Source of the DNA: Bacteroides sp. CAG:443
GTDB taxonomy: Bacteria; Bacteroidota; Bacteroidia; Bacteroidales; Bacteroidaceae
Direction of reading: 5' to 3'
Length of the DNA stretch: 40,115 nucleotides
Assembly: GCA_000432735.1 (NCBI GenBank)
Contig: FR887839.1
Span: 1-40,115, forward strand
Every line of letters starts with the position of its first letter. Positions within the stretch are counted from its first letter, which is position 1. Shown here piece after piece: positions 19,169-28,120 of the stretch. A program made the translations under genes and the position numbers. The notes under the pieces are model-generated. The model worked only from the letters and a program-made list of their open reading frames with translations. It did no database searches and was not told the DNA's origin.

Positions 19169-19191
19169 GCGGAAAATCTGCCCACAGATTA

Positions 19192-19245
19192 AAACAAATG
19201 TCGGCATGTTTTATAGAAACGTGCCGACATTTGTTTTTGTTTTTT
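19192..19245 (+). terminator. Terminator of the DUF4450 gene
   Basis: A 15-bp perfect stem (19192-19206 with 19222-19236) continues inward as GTTT/AAAC, and is followed by a T-rich tract (TTTTTG then TTTTTT). Confidence 0.9.
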
Positions 19246-19249
19246 GTAC

Positions 19250-19301
19250 AAAAAACACCGGAGATTTGTACAAACATTTTTCGTTTTTGTACAAATTCCG
19301 G
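19250..19301 (-). terminator. Terminator of the GH106 gene
   Basis: CCGGA-g-ATTTGTACAAA (19258-19274) pairs with TTTGTACAAAT-TCCGG (19286-19301), one bulged base. On the minus strand the stem is followed by a T6 run (A run at 19250-19255). It lies back to back with the plus-strand terminator, sharing the palindrome TTTTTTGTACAAAAAA at 19240-19255. Confidence 0.8.
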
Positions 19302-19387
19302 TCGCTTGTTGAGCAGGCTTCTACGAAAGTCTGCTGATATTTTCCTATTTTCTGCCAGATAGCTCTTTACTGTCCGGCGGAATCCTA

Positions 19388-22162
19388 TTACTGTTTGCTA
19401 TACTTTACCGGTATCAGGCGCACATTGCCGTTTAGTCCCGAAGGCATCGTGCTCCAGTTCTTGTAGTCCCCTTTCATATAGTTCAGTTTGGCCATATTGA
19501 TATCTTTAAAGATACGCCACTCTATATTTTTACGGTCCATATCGGCAATACGGTTTGCCGGTAAGTTTGTTACTTCTACTTCTATCAGGTTTTTGCCGGG
19601 TTTCAGCCACTTGCCAGCCTTCAGTCTGAACGGAGCTGCCCAGACTGTGCCAGCATCGTTTCCATTGATACGTACACGTGCACTTTCACGAACATCTCCC
19701 AAATCCAGTATCCAGTCATCCGCTTCGATAGTAGGCAGTTCTATTTCAATAGAATAGCATCCGGTTCCCATATTGATTTTTGCTTCCGGCTGTTCCAGTT
19801 CTGTCCACGATATGGGAGAATCTATGTTGAACTGGCCGGTTATGGATGGCGTGCTTTCTACAAAATTTAGTTTCCATCCGTGATCCAGACTAAGGCTGTA
19901 TGCCTGTTCTTTAGGATAATTCCACGCAGGTTCTTTGTCCAGTGGCTTATTGAGCGTTTGTATAATGAGGCTTTCACCCGATTTCAGTTGTAGGCGGACT
20001 TGCAATTTTCCGTTGTTCGTCTGACTTTGAGCTTTGCCTCTTTCTCCATTCATAGGATTGAAGAACATGGCAGCTGTTTCGGGAACATTCAGGGTTACCC
20101 ATCCGTCTATATCTTTATCTTGAAGGCAAGATACAAAGTAATGGTGTCCTTCAGAATTCGAACGGCGGATAAACTGAAGTCCATACTGTGTTTTCAGTTC
20201 TTCTGCTGGAATTCCGGTTTGTGCCAGTGCCTGTTGATAATCGGAACCGGCAATGATTAGTCCTTTTCCGAATTCAAATTGTTGGGTATGTTTGAACGAG
20301 TCTGTAGCAGGAAGTTGTCTGACTATATGCTGAAATATTTTTCTGTTTTTGTTTAGTTCATGATATCCTGGTACATCTTCCGGGTATTGTTCAACAAATA
20401 TTATGGTAGCACCCTGGCGTGCTAGTTCTGTAAGTTTTCTGAGTGTGGCGGCAGGCATCAGCCGGACAGCTGGTACAATCAGTGCTTTATATCGTGTCCC
20501 TCCGCTGGTGACGAGCTGCCTGTCTGTACAACGCGTAGTCTTGATGAATGCATCGGAGATGTAGTCAACGTCGTATCCTCCGGCAATGATCGTTTGGATA
20601 GTCTTGATAAATTTGGGGGCATACCGGTCCATCTTGTGAATGTCGAATGAAACAAGTCGTCCGGCAATTTCGTTCCATAAGTCGTAGATGGGCAGATAGA
20701 CCAGAAAGTCGTTGTCGGGCTGTCCCATTTGCAGGAACGATTGGCAGCGGGTTATGTATTCGAAAAAAGCAGGGGCATCGCGCCAGATACTATTGGTTGG
20801 CGACATATTGATGCTTGCATAGAATAGCCAGCCGGGCCATGCTGCTTCTTGTGGAGAATACGGTGTGCCGTGAAAGAACATATGATTGACACCCGATATA
20901 AACATCAGATCCATGTCAGGCTTACATTGGGAAAGCGAGGTACGGAAATGCTCAGTCAGCCAGGTAAATGTTTCCGATGAAGTATAAGGTTTACCAGCAA
21001 TGTGTGCAGCGGAAGATGCATATTTCAGCATTGAAAGATCTGAAAAGTTCGGTCGGGTGAGGGAGTCTTTACGCAGTCCCTTGATGTGAAAATCGGTCAG
21101 GCCGAACCCTTCGCATTCGGGAATGTCAACCGAAGCATACGTATCAATCAGGTTGGCAGGTGAGCCATGTGCCTGATTACGGGTTGTACTGCCATGCTTG
21201 TGTGCCCATTGTGTCCACTGGGTTGTGAAGTTATCTATCAGCATTTCGCTGACGGTTTCACGATAGTCGGATACAATGCGGCGGGTTGCTTCCGTACGTG
21301 TGGTATCCAGAAACTCAGGAAAGTGTTCTTCGAGCTTGTATCCTCTTCGACGTTCGAATTCTTCCAGCAAGTGGGGACTCCAGTCGGCTTTATAGACTTC
21401 ATATGAATCGTTGAAGAATGTACGCGGGTAGGTCGCCTTGTTTTGTTGGAAGGCCTGATCGAATTTAGTGAAATATCCTTTAACTGCTTCCGGATTCAGA
21501 TGGTCCATGACATATCCTTCTCCACCAGGAGCGGCACGTTTTACCTTCTGGAATGTTTTGCCGATAAATAGGGCAATCAGTTTCCATTCACCTTTTGGAG
21601 CATTCCATTTCAGCTTGCCGCTCTTGACTTTTGCTGTGAGGTCCAGGCATATACCTTCGGTGTTGTAAGCCATCAAACGATTTAGGGTGGCAATTTCGCG
21701 TTGTTTTTTTTCTTTGGGATTATTTATGGAGATATCCTGTACGATTTCTTTACCTCCGGTTACGCTGTATTGTTCGAAAATGGCTCGGGTTGCTGCATGA
21801 TTCAGAGTAATGTCCGGTCCTCCAAAGGGCCATCCGGTTCCTGTGTTCATGTCGATTTCAATTCCATTTTTTTTAGCTTCGGTCTGTGTGTATTTAAACA
21901 TTTCCATCCATTGGGGGGATAGGAACGGAATCTCTCTCTGTTCATTTCCTTTGACCCCATAGATGGGAGTTATTTCAAGACTTCCTATTCCTGCCGTACC
22001 ATATAGGTTAAGGTTGTAAGAAAGGTTCTTCTTATCGACGGCACTTCCCATCCACCACCATCGGCTTCCGGGGCGTGCTTCGGATTTTATTTCGGGCCAG
22101 TTTTGTGCCTGTGCGGTGCCTCCTAAAAGCAGCAGGAGTGCCAGTATGTCGCTTTTTCTCAT
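19388..22162 (-). CDS. GH106 alpha-L-rhamnosidase
   Basis: 924 residues with a signal peptide about 1-20 (GGTAQAQ). Family landmarks follow at once: EARPGSRWWWMGSAVDK (about 28-44), GIGSLEITPIYG, and GIEIDMNTGTGWPFGGP. A central region has FFNDSYEVYKADW and HGSTTRNQAHGSPAN. The C-terminal part (about 770-920) holds a galactose-binding-like beta-sandwich with DLGDVRESARVRINGNDAGTVW. GH106 enzymes remove terminal alpha-L-rhamnose from pectic rhamnogalacturonans with inversion, using calcium. It is transcribed opposite to the DUF4450 gene and divergently from the regulator gene, with an activator-type promoter of its own. Its length is shorter than the roughly 1100-residue RG-II enzymes but ordinary for the family. 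Confidence 0.9.
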   Translation of the reverse strand: MRKSDILALLLLLGGTAQAQNWPEIKSEARPGSRWWWMGSAVDKKNLSYNLNLYGTAGIGSLEITPIYGVKGNEQREIPFLSPQWMEMFKYTQTEAKKNGIEIDMNTGTGWPFGGPDITLNHAATRAIFEQYSVTGGKEIVQDISINNPKEKKQREIATLNRLMAYNTEGICLDLTAKVKSGKLKWNAPKGEWKLIALFIGKTFQKVKRAAPGGEGYVMDHLNPEAVKGYFTKFDQAFQQNKATYPRTFFNDSYEVYKADWSPHLLEEFERRRGYKLEEHFPEFLDTTRTEATRRIVSDYRETVSEMLIDNFTTQWTQWAHKHGSTTRNQAHGSPANLIDTYASVDIPECEGFGLTDFHIKGLRKDSLTRPNFSDLSMLKYASSAAHIAGKPYTSSETFTWLTEHFRTSLSQCKPDMDLMFISGVNHMFFHGTPYSPQEAAWPGWLFYASINMSPTNSIWRDAPAFFEYITRCQSFLQMGQPDNDFLVYLPIYDLWNEIAGRLVSFDIHKMDRYAPKFIKTIQTIIAGGYDVDYISDAFIKTTRCTDRQLVTSGGTRYKALIVPAVRLMPAATLRKLTELARQGATIIFVEQYPEDVPGYHELNKNRKIFQHIVRQLPATDSFKHTQQFEFGKGLIIAGSDYQQALAQTGIPAEELKTQYGLQFIRRSNSEGHHYFVSCLQDKDIDGWVTLNVPETAAMFFNPMNGERGKAQSQTNNGKLQVRLQLKSGESLIIQTLNKPLDKEPAWNYPKEQAYSLSLDHGWKLNFVESTPSITGQFNIDSPISWTELEQPEAKINMGTGCYSIEIELPTIEADDWILDLGDVRESARVRINGNDAGTVWAAPFRLKAGKWLKPGKNLIEVEVTNLPANRIADMDRKNIEWRIFKDINMAKLNYMKGDYKNWSTMPSGLNGNVRLIPVKYSKQ

Positions 22163-22193
22163 TGGTATTTATTGTTAGCTTGTTTGAATGAAA

Positions 22194-22257
22194 CAAAATT
22201 AGATGCTTTATCGATAATATTCAATGTACAAAAGTACATATTCATAGAATATTGTAT
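22194..22257 (-). promoter_or_regulatory. Regulator-dependent promoter of GH106
   Basis: Read on the minus strand: half-site ATACAATATTCTATGAA begins at 22257, half-site GTACTTTTGTACATTGA begins at 22237, the -33-like ATTG is at 22225-22222, and after 20 nt the -7 TAATTTTG is at 22201-22194. The half-sites are 20 nt apart, and the proximal one starts 36 nt from the -7, exactly as at susC. The perfect inverted repeat ATGTAC-AAAA-GTACAT (22224-22239) overlaps the proximal half-site. Confidence 0.78.
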
Positions 22258-22285
22258 ATCCCTTGCCTAAGTATGTGCGATTCTG

Positions 22286-22316
22286 TTTGCAGTATTTTAT
22301 CTTTCTTGTATTTTTG
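22286..22316 (+). promoter_or_regulatory. Promoter of the hybrid regulator gene
   Basis: Consensus -33 TTTG at 22286-22289, spacer 19, consensus -7 TATTTTTG at 22309-22316, about 38 nt before the chosen start. No GTAY-type half-site lies at the -36 position, so the gene looks constitutively transcribed. This also argues against a start upstream of the promoter. Confidence 0.7.
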
Positions 22317-22353
22317 TGTCGAATTTTATTATATCAAGTTATTTGTTATATAT

Positions 22354-25300
22354 ATGAAAAACCAAAAGATTTGGATATTGTGCTGGCTGGGTTGCTTGTT
22401 CTTTTCATTGTTTCCTGCTCGGGCTACAATAGAGCTTCGTAGTAAACGTCTGACTACAGCCAACGGACTAGCAAATAATTCCGTTCGATATATGTATCAG
22501 GACAGCAAGGGCTTTATCTGGATGGCTACACTTAACGGATTGAACCGTTACGATGGTAATTCGCTGATCACGTTTCGTCCGCAAAAGTCAAATGAAATTT
22601 CGTTGGCAGACCATAGGGTGAAGATGCTGGAGGAAGACCGTAATGGATTTTTGTGGATAACTACTACAGCCGATCTGATTAGTTGTTACGATTTGAAGCA
22701 CGACTGTTTTGTCGATTTTACGGGGTGTGGTGAGTATCAGGACCATTATCGTGGCTTTTTTATGACGCAAGATGCTGTCTGGTTGTGGGGAGCTTCTGAT
22801 GGATGTCGTAGGGTGACGTATCAGGAGGGTCATTTTTCTTCTATTGCTTTTACAGTACAGAATGGAGCACTGAAGTCGAATAATATACATTTTGTTCGTC
22901 AGTTTGGCGATAAAATTTGGATAGGAACGCAAAAGGGTATTTATTATTGGCAAAACAATAAGCTGATAGCTGTAGATGAAACTCATTCGTTCTGGAAGAT
23001 ATTGTCTTATGGTGACAGCTTGGCTCTTATTACCTCTACTGGAGAATTATTCTACTTTGACAAGGAAAATAATAGGCTTCAGTCTTTGGGAACACTTCCT
23101 CGTAAGACAAAGTCATGGTCTATGACCGGTTTGTTTCGTGTAGGATCCAAACAATATATTCTTACATCGGAGGGTACGTTGTGTCTGGATATGGTCAATT
23201 TAAAAGTTACATCTGCTCCTGCGTATTACAATATTCCTGAAGGTTTGGTGAAGAAGGATGAAAAGGGGGATTACTGGGTGTATAACCGGACAGGAAATTT
23301 GTATTATATTAAATCGGATACTGGCGAGAAGAAGGTGTTTAATGTGATGCCTTCCAGTAAACTGGGTTTTATAGATAAAGAGAGATATTATATCGTTCAT
23401 GACAGTCGTGGCATTATATGGATTTCGACTTACGGAAACGGACTGTTTGCCTACGATGTGGCTACGGATACTATTCAGCATTTTACCTCAGAATCAGGTG
23501 TTTCGTCATTGTTGGCTTCCAATTATCTACAGTGTCTGATGGAAGATCGTTCGGGGAGTATCTGGGTCAGCTCTGAATTTGCGGGTATTTCCCAGTTAAG
23601 TATATTGAACGAAGGGGCAGCTCGTGTTTATCCGGAAAAGGATGTGATAGAAGACCGTTCGAATACGGTACGTATGCTTACCTCAACATCCAACGGTGAT
23701 ATCTGGGTAGGTACACGTACTGGAGGATTGTATATCTACGACTCTAAGTTTGAAGTTCAGAAGAAAAAATTGCATCATGGCATAAATATTTATGCGGTTT
23801 GTGAAGATAACAAAGGTAATTTGTGGCTGGCTACCCGTGGAGAAGGAATATGGATTGGCGATGTAAAATATAGATACGATAAGTTGGATGAAAAATCACT
23901 ATCGTCCGATAATGTTTTCTGTATGATGAAGGACCGGAAAGGTCGTATGTGGATAGGAACATTTGGAGGAGGACTAAATTTGGCTGTTCCTACAGCGGAT
24001 GGGAGATATGAATTCCGACATTTTTTTACTCGCACTAATGGACAGCGAGAAACTCGTTCTTTGTGTGAGGACCGTAATGGATGGATTTGGGTTGGCTCGA
24101 GTGAGGGAGTATTTGTTTTCAATCCTGATGAACTGATTGTTGATCCTAATGCATACAGGCATTATTCTTTAGAAAGCGGTGATTTGCAAAGTAATGATAT
24201 CCGTGCAATTATGTGCGATCGGAAAGGACGGATGTGGCTTGCAGAATCGGGAGCTGGATTTTGTATGGCGGTGGTTGGACACGATTATAACAATCTGGAA
24301 TTTACCCATTATACTTCACGCGATGGACTAGTCAGTAGCATGGTACAAGCGTTGGCAGAAGATGATGAGGGGATGATATGGGTTTCTACAGAATATGGAC
24401 TTTCTTGCTTTAATCCAGATTTAATAACATTCGAGAATTATTTGTTTTCCGACTATATATTGGGTAATGTATATAGTGAGAATAGTGTTTTGAAACTTCA
24501 GGATGGACGTCTGGCCTTGGGAACCGGACAGGGTATTGTTTTGGTAGATCCTAAGCATGTTTCGGTAAAATATACTCCAATGCAGGTAACTTTTACTGAT
24601 TTGAAGTTGAATGGTCTATCTGTTATTCCGGGTGCAAAAGATTCTCCTTTGGAGGCTTCGCTGGCATATGCAGAATCGGTGAAGTTGAATTATAACCAAA
24701 ATTCATTTGTAATAGAATTCTCAACGTTTGATTATTCGGATGCGGGGCTGTCGAGGTTTATTTATAAGCTGGATGGATACGATGAAAGATGGAGCACTCC
24801 TTCTTCGCTGAATTTTGCGGCATATAAAAATTTGTCTCCTGGAACTTATCATCTTCATGTAAAGGCTCGGAATATGGCCGGAGTGTGGACTGAAGAATCT
24901 GTTTTGAAAATAGTAGTGGTTCCTCCGTTTTGGAAAACTACATGGGCGATGCTTATTTATGTCTTGTTGAGTATAGCTGCGCTATATATAGCTTATCGGA
25001 TTATATCGAATATGAATACTTTGCGGAATAAAATAAAGGTGGAAGAACAGCTTACAGAATATAAACTGATGTTCTTTACAAACATATCGCATGAATTTCG
25101 TACGCCACTGACTTTGATACAGGGTGCCTTAGAACGTATTCATAGGGTGAAAAAAATCCCCGCTGACATAGCTGGTCCCGTACATATAATGGATAAAAGT
25201 ACGCAGCGCATGTTGAGGTTGATTAATCAGTTGCTTGAATTCCGGAAAATGCAAAATAATAAATTGAGCTTGTCGCTGGAAGAAACGGATGTGATTGCAT

Positions 25301-26643
25301 TTTTGCGTGAAATTTACCTGATATTCAAAGATGTGGCCGAATCAAAAAATATGGAGTATATATTTTCTCCCTCTGTTTCATCGTACAAGATGTTTATTGA
25401 TAAGAACAATCTGGATAAAGTGGCTTATAATCTTTTGTCGAATGCGTTTAAGTATACTCCATCGAACAGCAGGGTAGAGTTTGTCGTTACGGTGGATGAG
25501 GAGAATCATAAGCTGATTATTAAGGTGATAGATACAGGTGTAGGTGTGCCGGTTGAAAAGCGTGGAGAACTTTTCAAGCGTTTTATGCAGAGTAGTTTCT
25601 CTGGAAGCAGCATGGGAGTGGGGTTGCATTTGACTCATGAATTGGTGCAAGTTCATAAGGGAACAATCACCTATGCTGAAAATCCGGGTGGAGGTTCTGT
25701 CTTTACGGTAGTGCTTCCCACCGATGCTTCTGTATATGACGAAAAGGATTTTTTGATTCCTGGCAATGCGCTGCTTAAAGAAGAGGAGGAAGCAGAAAGA
25801 CAACATTTGCAGGAAATGCTTTCTAAGCAGGATGAAGAGCAAACAGATGAACATATATCTACAGAGCCCCTTAACAAACGGAAAATTTTGATTGTAGAGG
25901 ATGATAACGATGTACGTGAGTTCTTAAAAGAGGAGTTAAGCCCTTATTTTGAGGTTGTGACGGAAGCGGATGGTATTTCCGGACTGGAGCGTGCAAAGGT
26001 GTATGATGCAGACTTGATTATTAGCGATGTCTTGATGCCAGGGTGTTCGGGATTTGAATTGACGCGTAAATTGAAGAGTGACTTTAATACAAGTCATATT
26101 CCCATTATTTTGTTGACTGCACTTAGTTCGCAGGATAAGCATCTGGAGGGAGTAGAAGCGGGAGCTGATGCCTATATCACAAAACCGTTTAGCAGCAGTT
26201 TGCTGTGTGCAAAGGTCTTTAAATTGATAGAACAGCGTGACCGTTTGCGGGAAAAATTTTCGAAAGATCCTCATGCCGTTCGTCCGGCTATTTGTACAAC
26301 GGATAAAGATAAAGAATTTGCCGACAAGCTGGCAGAAACCTTGACTTCTCATTTGTCGGATCCGGATTTTTCTATTGATGACTTTGCATCTATGATGGGC
26401 TTAGGGCGTACGGTATTTTATCGTAAAGTGAAAGGAGTAACAGGTTATTCTCCTAATGAATACATACGCATTATGCGTATGAAAAAGGCTGTTGAACTGT
26501 TGTCTGAGGGTAAATATACGGTGTCGGAGGTAGCTTATCAGATTGGAATGAATGATCCATTCTATTTCAGTAAGTGCTTTAAGGCTCAGTTTGGTGTGCC
26601 ACCTTCATCATATTTGAGAGGAGAGAAGGAGGAAGGAAACTGA
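22354..26643 (+). CDS. Hybrid two-component system regulator (HTCS)
   Basis: 1429 residues from the ATG at 22354; the longer frame begins with a TTG upstream of the promoter. Order: signal/anchor segment (1-25); two seven-bladed Reg_prop-type propellers (LTTANGLANNSVRYMYQDS and many GxIWxxT repeats, about 30-760); Y_Y_Y domain (about 780-860); membrane segment (about 865-885); HisKA with NISHEFRTPLT, phosphoacceptor His913; HATPase with NLLSNAFKYTP and DTGVGVP; receiver domain with Asp1225 in IISDVLMPG; AraC-type HTH (about 1335-1425). The periplasmic sensor binds an oligosaccharide and the cytoplasmic AraC domain activates PUL genes. All catalytic and phosphoryl-transfer motifs are intact. 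The tandem 17-bp sites at six promoters here are its likely targets. Confidence 0.95.
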   Translation: MKNQKIWILCWLGCLFFSLFPARATIELRSKRLTTANGLANNSVRYMYQDSKGFIWMATLNGLNRYDGNSLITFRPQKSNEISLADHRVKMLEEDRNGFLWITTTADLISCYDLKHDCFVDFTGCGEYQDHYRGFFMTQDAVWLWGASDGCRRVTYQEGHFSSIAFTVQNGALKSNNIHFVRQFGDKIWIGTQKGIYYWQNNKLIAVDETHSFWKILSYGDSLALITSTGELFYFDKENNRLQSLGTLPRKTKSWSMTGLFRVGSKQYILTSEGTLCLDMVNLKVTSAPAYYNIPEGLVKKDEKGDYWVYNRTGNLYYIKSDTGEKKVFNVMPSSKLGFIDKERYYIVHDSRGIIWISTYGNGLFAYDVATDTIQHFTSESGVSSLLASNYLQCLMEDRSGSIWVSSEFAGISQLSILNEGAARVYPEKDVIEDRSNTVRMLTSTSNGDIWVGTRTGGLYIYDSKFEVQKKKLHHGINIYAVCEDNKGNLWLATRGEGIWIGDVKYRYDKLDEKSLSSDNVFCMMKDRKGRMWIGTFGGGLNLAVPTADGRYEFRHFFTRTNGQRETRSLCEDRNGWIWVGSSEGVFVFNPDELIVDPNAYRHYSLESGDLQSNDIRAIMCDRKGRMWLAESGAGFCMAVVGHDYNNLEFTHYTSRDGLVSSMVQALAEDDEGMIWVSTEYGLSCFNPDLITFENYLFSDYILGNVYSENSVLKLQDGRLALGTGQGIVLVDPKHVSVKYTPMQVTFTDLKLNGLSVIPGAKDSPLEASLAYAESVKLNYNQNSFVIEFSTFDYSDAGLSRFIYKLDGYDERWSTPSSLNFAAYKNLSPGTYHLHVKARNMAGVWTEESVLKIVVVPPFWKTTWAMLIYVLLSIAALYIAYRIISNMNTLRNKIKVEEQLTEYKLMFFTNISHEFRTPLTLIQGALERIHRVKKIPADIAGPVHIMDKSTQRMLRLINQLLEFRKMQNNKLSLSLEETDVIAFLREIYLIFKDVAESKNMEYIFSPSVSSYKMFIDKNNLDKVAYNLLSNAFKYTPSNSRVEFVVTVDEENHKLIIKVIDTGVGVPVEKRGELFKRFMQSSFSGSSMGVGLHLTHELVQVHKGTITYAENPGGGSVFTVVLPTDASVYDEKDFLIPGNALLKEEEEAERQHLQEMLSKQDEEQTDEHISTEPLNKRKILIVEDDNDVREFLKEELSPYFEVVTEADGISGLERAKVYDADLIISDVLMPGCSGFELTRKLKSDFNTSHIPIILLTALSSQDKHLEGVEAGADAYITKPFSSSLLCAKVFKLIEQRDRLREKFSKDPHAVRPAICTTDKDKEFADKLAETLTSHLSDPDFSIDDFASMMGLGRTVFYRKVKGVTGYSPNEYIRIMRMKKAVELLSEGKYTVSEVAYQIGMNDPFYFSKCFKAQFGVPPSSYLRGEKEEGN

Positions 26644-26662
26644 TGTTATTCCGATAAGTGAC

Positions 26663-26708
26663 AAAAACTCCGGCAGGGTATATATATCTAACCCTGCCGG
26701 AGCTTTTT
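26663..26708. terminator. Bidirectional terminator between HTCS and GH105
   Basis: A perfect 12-bp stem, CTCCGGCAGGGT (26668-26679) with ACCCTGCCGGAG (26691-26702), is flanked by A5 on the left and T5 on the right. It serves both convergent genes. Confidence 0.93.
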
Positions 26709-26750
26709 ATGGATTGAATTTTTATTATCCCTTTTCGGGGTCGTGGCAGC

Positions 26751-27881
26751 TTATTGCAGTTTATAAATTTCACTTCCTGCAAGAAGGAAACATCCTGTAC
26801 CGAAGTCATCAAAGTCGGGTTTGCTGTTATATGTTACTGGTTGTCCGTCTTTGGGCTCTTTGCCGGTACCTTGTACATAGCCAAGATAGCCGTCAGGATG
26901 TACTGCATCCTTAACCATAGCATTCCATGCCTTGAGAACTACTGGTAGGTATTCACTGCGGTCGAGGAAGCCGTTACGTATTCCCCATGCCATTCCATAT
27001 ACAAATAAGGATGTTCCTGTCAGTTCTTTACCTCCAAAATGGTTTGGATCGTGTAGACTGACATTCCAGAAGCCGTCTTCACGTTGACAGGCTTTTATTG
27101 CTTTGCTCATGGTAAGAAAGTCGTTGATATAATCTTGACGATGTACTTCATCCGACGGAATTTCGTTCAGAACGCGGACAAGGGCAGCATACACCCATCC
27201 GTTTCCGCGGCTCCAGTAGCAGTCTTCTCCGTTTGGTTCCTTGTAGGGAGGATCGAAATTCTGGTCTCTCCACCACAAACCATCTTTAGGGTTAAACATT
27301 CCATTCCCTCCGTGCTGATTTCTGGTATATTCGTACATCTGCCACATCTTGTTGAAATACTTTTTCTCTCCGGTCAACTTTCCCATCTTGGCGAAACCAG
27401 GCATTCCCATTTGTATGGCATCTATCCACCACCATTCGTTTATCTGTGGCGTATTGACCAGCATGTTAAGATTAGATTTTACGTTGAGCAGGATTTCTGG
27501 TTTGGGACAGAGATTATACATATCTATATAAATCTGTCCACAAGCGTAATTGTCCGCATGTCGGGTTGTTGTTCCTCTCCACATTCCCCAGTTATGGTAT
27601 TCTCCCCATTGGTAGGCATAATTGTAATATTCTGTATCTGGATAAACGGAATAAAGGGCAAGTAATCCTTCGTAGTATACGGTTCGTGTCCATATATTGC
27701 TTGGGCGTATCTTACCTTGTACAAAACTGGGGAGTCGGCAGTCGGGATTGTTTTTCATGTAGTATCTGTTTACTTTGATCAAAGTATTCAAGGTCTCTTT
27801 CTGATCGGGGAGATCTTGTGCATGCAATACATTTGATGTTCCTAAACAGAGAGCCAATGCTGCAATAATTAACTTTTTCAT
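26751..27881 (-). CDS. GH105 unsaturated rhamnogalacturonyl hydrolase
   Basis: 376 residues from the ATG at 27881, which gives a clean signal peptide (MKKLIIAALALCLGTSNVLHAQ, read in two parts). An earlier in-frame start at 27914 would sit at the transcription start implied by the promoter. It is a single (alpha/alpha)6 domain of standard GH105 length: HADN with Asp110, WWWIDA with Asp154, WSRGNGW at 223-229, and GTSLFVYGMAWG near 290. It removes the 4,5-unsaturated galacturonate from the non-reducing end of lyase products by hydrating the double bond. It is the second GH105 of the locus, and unlike the fusion protein it stands alone. It is divergent from the second GH28 with a 239-bp shared control region. 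Confidence 0.88.
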   Translation of the reverse strand: MKKLIIAALALCLGTSNVLHAQDLPDQKETLNTLIKVNRYYMKNNPDCRLPSFVQGKIRPSNIWTRTVYYEGLLALYSVYPDTEYYNYAYQWGEYHNWGMWRGTTTRHADNYACGQIYIDMYNLCPKPEILLNVKSNLNMLVNTPQINEWWWIDAIQMGMPGFAKMGKLTGEKKYFNKMWQMYEYTRNQHGGNGMFNPKDGLWWRDQNFDPPYKEPNGEDCYWSRGNGWVYAALVRVLNEIPSDEVHRQDYINDFLTMSKAIKACQREDGFWNVSLHDPNHFGGKELTGTSLFVYGMAWGIRNGFLDRSEYLPVVLKAWNAMVKDAVHPDGYLGYVQGTGKEPKDGQPVTYNSKPDFDDFGTGCFLLAGSEIYKLQ

Positions 27882-27917
27882 GGTATTTACTTCTTTGTTG
27901 TAATATTTGTTCATTTA

Positions 27918-27961
27918 CAAAAATAACTGCCAGTTTTTATTTGTGAAATGGAAAATAATAC
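27918..27961 (-). promoter_or_regulatory. Regulator-dependent promoter of GH105
   Basis: On the minus strand the -7 TATTTTTG lies at 27925-27918, and the half-site GTATTATTTTCCATTTC starts at 27961, 36 nt before it. Its first ten bases are identical to the proximal susC half-site. A distal half-site at 27981 is not convincing (about half of the informative positions match). Confidence 0.65.
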
Positions 27962-28015
27962 AATAGTCTTTGATTTTATTCATTTTGTTTGTCTGGAGTG
28001 ATGATTTATCTGAAT

Positions 28016-28080
28016 GTACAAATTTATCTGGATAATGTATGATTTTCTATTTTTGTATGATATGTTTTTCTTTATTTTTG
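28016..28080 (+). promoter_or_regulatory. Regulator-dependent promoter of the second GH28
   Basis: The -7 TATTTTTG is at 28073-28080, and the proximal half-site GTATGATTTTCTATTTT starts at 28037, 36 nt before it. A distal half-site GTACAAATTTATCTGGA starts at 28016, here 21 nt away. A 9-bp direct repeat ATTTATCTG (28004 and 28022) overlaps the distal site. Confidence 0.7.
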
Positions 28081-28120
28081 CGACTGTTGAAAGTTAAAAA
28101 TGTTTTAATAAAGAAATGCT

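Noticed and set aside
19240..19295. Three TTTGTACAAA palindromes about 21-22 bp apart as a regulator-binding array
   Set aside because: They lie between the 3' ends of convergent genes and two are the arms of the GH106 terminator hairpin; they do not match the promoter operators.
22252..22353. N-terminal extension of the regulator from a TTG codon
   Set aside because: It would start upstream of the consensus promoter at 22286-22316 and put 34 odd residues before a normal membrane/signal segment.
27084..27665. 193-codon plus-strand open frame inside the GH105 gene
   Set aside because: It is the antisense shadow of a well-supported GH105 enzyme; no known domain and no promoter.
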